Source of the DNA: Candidatus Zixiibacteriota bacterium
GTDB taxonomy: Bacteria > RBG-13-66-14 > B26-G2 > WVWN01
Assembly (NCBI GenBank): GCA_030613505.1
Contig: JAUWLW010000009.1
Span: forward strand, 1 to 64,000
Length of the DNA: 64,000 nucleotides
Reading direction: 5' to 3'
In this document: piece by piece, positions 61,399-64,000 of the stretch
How positions within the stretch are numbered: position 1 is the stretch's first letter
Layout: every line of letters starts with the position of its first letter
Made by a program: the position numbers and the translations under genes
Notes under the pieces: model-generated
What the model was told of the DNA's origin: nothing
The model's database searches: none
Seen by the model: the letters and a program-made list of their open reading frames with translations, nothing else

Positions 61399-62070
61399 GT
61401 GGCGGCGACGAAAGGCGTGGATATAGCCGGGTCCGAGGTGGAAGGGGTAGCCCGGGACGGCGGCGCGGCTCTCGTCGGCGTCGCTGCGGTAGGCGGCGGC
61501 GTACCCGGCGAGTTCGCCGGTTTCCCGCGGGCCGTTGTGGCGGCGGTGCCTTTATCGCGGGGCGTGGTAGCGACGTGCGTAACGGCGCCGACGCGTATCT
61601 ATGCGTATCATTATCGCGTCGTGAACGCCGTCCTCGACAACGTCGCGTGCCGGCTGGCGTCGTTTTTGGAAAGCAGCGGTTATGCGACGTTGGCCGTTCC
61701 GGCGTCGCAAATTGTCGACAGGGACCGCGTCGTCGGCTCGGTAAGCCATCCCCGCCTGGCGCAGCTCGCCGGGCTTGGATTTATAGGCCGCCACAACTTG
61801 CTCGTTACGCCGCGGTTCGGCGCCGCGGTGCGGCTGGTAAGCGTTTTCACGAACGCGCCGCTCGAAGCGGACGAACCGGCCGCGGGCGGTTGCGGCGATT
61901 GCGACGCGTGCCGGCTCGCGTGCCCGGCGGGCGCCGTAGGCGAGGGGCCGGAGCTTTGGGACCGCGCCCGTTGCCTCGAGAAGTTGCGCGATTTTAAAAA
62001 GCGGATTACGAACCAGTACATATGCGGCGTATGCGTCCGCGTGTGCACCGGCGCCGGGGCCATTTTTTGA
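61399..62070 (+). CDS. QueG-like 4Fe-4S protein
   Basis: 223 residues related to the C-terminal half of epoxyqueuosine reductase QueG (COG1600). GLGFIGRHNLLV resembles QueG GLGWIGKNT; CGDCDACRLACP and YICGVCVRVC supply two [4Fe-4S] clusters. It is shorter than QueG and lacks the N-terminal domain, so activity on queuosine is unproved. It follows the BMP lipoprotein by 11 bases, suggesting a link between nucleoside binding and this redox protein. Start GTG 61399. Confidence 0.8.
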   Translation: MAATKGVDIAGSEVEGVARDGGAALVGVAAVGGGVPGEFAGFPRAVVAAVPLSRGVVATCVTAPTRIYAYHYRVVNAVLDNVACRLASFLESSGYATLAVPASQIVDRDRVVGSVSHPRLAQLAGLGFIGRHNLLVTPRFGAAVRLVSVFTNAPLEADEPAAGGCGDCDACRLACPAGAVGEGPELWDRARCLEKLRDFKKRITNQYICGVCVRVCTGAGAIF

Positions 62071-62073
62071 TGT

Positions 62074-63549
62074 ATGTCTCCTGAGACCGCCATCGCAGGG
62101 CAAAGGATTTACCACCGCGTCGTCGGCATCGTCAAACTGGTGGTGGATTTCCTACTGCTCAATCTCTCGACCTTGGTCGTCCTCTTATTTCAGGAAAGGA
62201 TATTGGGGGTGGCCGATTTCTTGCGCGAGCCGATGTCCGATCCCGCCGTCGGCCAATTCTTCGGCCTGGCCACCTACCTCAAAGTCTCCCTGGTCTATAG
62301 TTTCGTGACCGTCGCGGTTTTTTTCAACCGCGGTTTGTACGTCCGCCAACGTTCGATGGCGCGGCTCGACGAGCTATACCTCGTAATGAAATCGCTGATC
62401 ATCTCGGCCTTTTTGATGATGGCGATTTCGGTTTTATTTCCCCAACTGCCGTATGCCCGCGCTATTATCGTAAGCAATTTTTTCCTGAGCCTCGTCCTCA
62501 TCGACCTATGGCGCATCACTTTGCGTAAAGTCGTAGGTTTTCTCGCGGAACGCGGCGTGGGGTTGATACGCGCCGTAATCTACGGCGCCGGTAAGAGCGG
62601 TCGTATACTCTCCAATCAAATCAAATTGCACTCCGAGTTCGGTTATTCCATTGTGGGCTATATAGACGACGACCCGGCCAAGAAGGGCCAAGTCTACGAA
62701 GACATCGGGGTTCTGGGGGCGTTTGAGAAGCTACCCGAAATTATAGTCTCCCACGACGTCGACGAAGTTTTGGTGGCTATTCCCTCCGCGGCGCACCGCC
62801 ATCTGCTGCACGTCGTCTTCGAGCTTCGCGAGAGGCGGATACCGTTTATGGTTATCGCCGACCTCTTCGAGCTGGTAACGCGCCGCGTCTCCGTAATGCA
62901 AATCGGCTCCATCCCCCTCTTGCGCTTGTGGCGCTCGCCGCTCGAGGGCTGGCAGGGATACATAAAACGGGCCATAGACATCGCGGGGGCCCTCGCCGGC
63001 ATTATTATATTTTTACCTTTTTGGCTTTTGATAATTATACTCATAAAGCTCGACTCCAGAGGCCCCATGTTCTACCGCCAGGAGCGCCTGGGTAAGGGCG
63101 GCCGGCCGTTCAAAATTTTCAAGTTCCGCTCCATGGTCGTCGGCGCCGACGAAATGCTGCCGGAGCTCGCCGAGTTCAACGAGATGGACGGGCCTATATT
63201 CAAGATTAAAAAGGACCCGCGCATCACCCACGTTGGGCGCCTATTGCGCAAGTTTAGCATCGACGAGTTCCCTCAGCTTATCAACGTTTTGAAGGGGGAT
63301 ATGTCGCTTGTGGGGCCGCGGCCCCCTATACCGGATGAGGTCGAGGAATACGAGCGTTGGCAGATGAAGCGCTTGACGGTCCCGCAAGGCGTCACTGGCT
63401 TGTGGCAGGTCAGCGGCCGCAACCTGTTAACGTTCGAGGAGATGGTCCGCCTCGACATTTATTACATCGAGAACTGGTCGCTGTGGCTCGACCTCAAGCT
63501 CCTCCTCAAGACGATCCCGGTGGTGGTTTTGATGCGGGGGGCTTATTAA
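62074..63549 (+). CDS. Undecaprenyl-phosphate sugar phosphotransferase, WbaP-like
   Basis: 491 residues. N-terminal helices form a four-to-five segment membrane region, then a Rossmann-like cytoplasmic module (VIYGAGKSGRILSNQ), then the catalytic C-terminal domain: KRAIDIAGALAGIIIFLPFW, FKFRSM, DEFPQLINVLKGDMSLVGPRP and PQGVTGLWQVSGRN. It transfers a sugar-1-phosphate to undecaprenyl phosphate, beginning a polysaccharide repeat. ATG 62074 follows the upstream stop by four bases. A terminator follows. Confidence 0.93.
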   Translation: MSPETAIAGQRIYHRVVGIVKLVVDFLLLNLSTLVVLLFQERILGVADFLREPMSDPAVGQFFGLATYLKVSLVYSFVTVAVFFNRGLYVRQRSMARLDELYLVMKSLIISAFLMMAISVLFPQLPYARAIIVSNFFLSLVLIDLWRITLRKVVGFLAERGVGLIRAVIYGAGKSGRILSNQIKLHSEFGYSIVGYIDDDPAKKGQVYEDIGVLGAFEKLPEIIVSHDVDEVLVAIPSAAHRHLLHVVFELRERRIPFMVIADLFELVTRRVSVMQIGSIPLLRLWRSPLEGWQGYIKRAIDIAGALAGIIIFLPFWLLIIILIKLDSRGPMFYRQERLGKGGRPFKIFKFRSMVVGADEMLPELAEFNEMDGPIFKIKKDPRITHVGRLLRKFSIDEFPQLINVLKGDMSLVGPRPPIPDEVEEYERWQMKRLTVPQGVTGLWQVSGRNLLTFEEMVRLDIYYIENWSLWLDLKLLLKTIPVVVLMRGAY

Positions 63550-63570
63550 ACCTCTGCTGTTTTTAATTTT

Positions 63571-63594
63571 AACCCGCCTGGCGGCGGGTTTTTT
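63571..63594. terminator. Terminator between convergent genes
   Basis: CCCGCC-TGGC-GGCGGG stem followed by six T on the plus strand and TTTTAATTTT on the minus strand. It separates the WbaP-like gene from the UPF0104-type gene. Confidence 0.82.
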
Positions 63595-64000
63595 ATTGCG
63601 TTTGAATATCTTTAGCGGAGGGCCCGTCCCGTGCCGCGCGGGCCTCCGTTTTCGAGCCGGCGCCCGCGGCCGCCGCCGCCAGGAGGAGTTCCGCCGCCAC
63701 CGCGACTATCCGGCTCGCCACCGCCAGGAACGCCGCGTCGCCCGGCGGCATGTAACGCTGCAGCAGTATTACGAGCAAACCTTCTCGCACACCCAGGCCC
63801 GAGGGCGCGAAGACGGCGACGTACCCTAGGACCGCGGCCGCGACGTACGCCGCCCCCACTTGGGCCGCCGCGGCCGCCCCGAGCGGGACGAAGGCCGCGG
63901 CGAAGAACGCGAAGAAGACGCCGAGCGAGACACAATAGGCCGCGTACGCGAGGGCGAACGCCGCCGACCCGCGCCGGCCTATGAACATCTCCGTCCCTAA
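63593..64000 (-). CDS. UPF0104/lysylphosphatidylglycerol synthase-like membrane protein, 5'-truncated
   Basis: The last 130 or so residues of a multi-pass membrane protein. APSGLGVREGLLVILLQRYMPPG followed by AVASRIVAVAAELLLA is the C-terminal signature of the UPF0104/AglD-like group. The frame is open to the window edge, so the start lies outside; ATG 63988 is unlikely to be it. The end is Ala/Gly-rich and then hydrophilic. The group includes flippase-like proteins near glycan genes, which suits the neighbouring WbaP-like gene. Confidence 0.7.
   Translation of the reverse strand, partial: LGTEMFIGRRGSAAFALAYAAYCVSLGVFFAFFAAAFVPLGAAAAAQVGAAYVAAAVLGYVAVFAPSGLGVREGLLVILLQRYMPPGDAAFLAVASRIVAVAAELLLAAAAAGAGSKTEARAARDGPSAKDIQTQ

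Overview
The window is gene-dense, high-GC DNA (estimated near 60% by eye) with about 60 protein genes on both strands, two tRNA-Ser genes, and no rRNA, insertion sequence, prophage or CRISPR array. It looks like chromosome of a diderm, probably anaerobic and uncultured bacterium. Diderm signs are several outer-membrane barrels, an Omp85-type barrel, a PorV-like protein and many lipoproteins. The secreted proteases end in PNP...GVYxY tails like those used by type IX secretion in the FCB group, which points to an FCB-related or candidate phylum. I cannot name the phylum.

Layout. 1-708: 3' end of a glycosyltransferase gene. 789-6489: a C25 (PorU-like) protease, a PorV-like barrel and TatA. 6547-9130: CoaX, a lipoprotein and an HgdB-like Fe-S protein. 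9202-10962: consensus promoter, near-perfect Fur-type box, small secreted protein and tailed metzincin. 11151-15578: envelope proteins including a peptidase/beta-propeller/Omp85 fusion, then a ferredoxin. 15653-16129: two tRNA-Ser genes flanking a small ORF. 16146-19773: phosphoribosyltransferase with a DUF72 remnant, HAD phosphatase and MutL. 19827-24189: ParA with a 1181-residue coiled-coil protein. 24393-25960: methyltransferase and TPR protein. 26160-29684: QueH, a free-standing MetH reactivation domain, and a MetH lacking that domain. 29700-32933: nucleotide-sugar enzymes (epimerase, UDP-glucose dehydrogenase, UDP-xylose synthase type). 32930-38758: RuvX, MTA phosphorylase, M50 protease, Mrp, Ddl, YajC and an HD protein. 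38782-42453: periplasmic PCMT lipoprotein, YbjN-like, PspA, a membrane protein and a barrel. 42534-47602: HisS, a HAL-type lyase and a KamA-like radical SAM enzyme. 47711-51439: porin, lactate-permease-type transporter and proline dehydrogenase. 51612-55205: tandem tailed M14 carboxypeptidases. 55469-60132: NadB, two exported double-zinc-ribbon proteins (one frameshifted) and a barrel. 60251-62070: a leader with a terminator/antiterminator, a BMP lipoprotein and a QueG-like protein. 62074-64000: a WbaP-type transferase and part of a UPF0104-type membrane protein.

How the genes fit together. Four tailed secreted peptidases plus the PorU/PorV-like pair suggest a type IX-like protein-export economy. 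The sugar enzymes, the two end glycosyltransferases and the UPF0104-type protein suggest surface polysaccharide synthesis. Amino-acid use is suggested by proline dehydrogenase, the HAL-type lyase, KamA and secreted peptidases. The strongest leads are the attenuator-like leader at 60251-60403, the Fur-type box on a secreted protease operon, the exported zinc-ribbon pair with a one-base frameshift, the ParA/coiled-coil pair, and a set of genes whose -10 box lies only 8-12 nt before the start codon.
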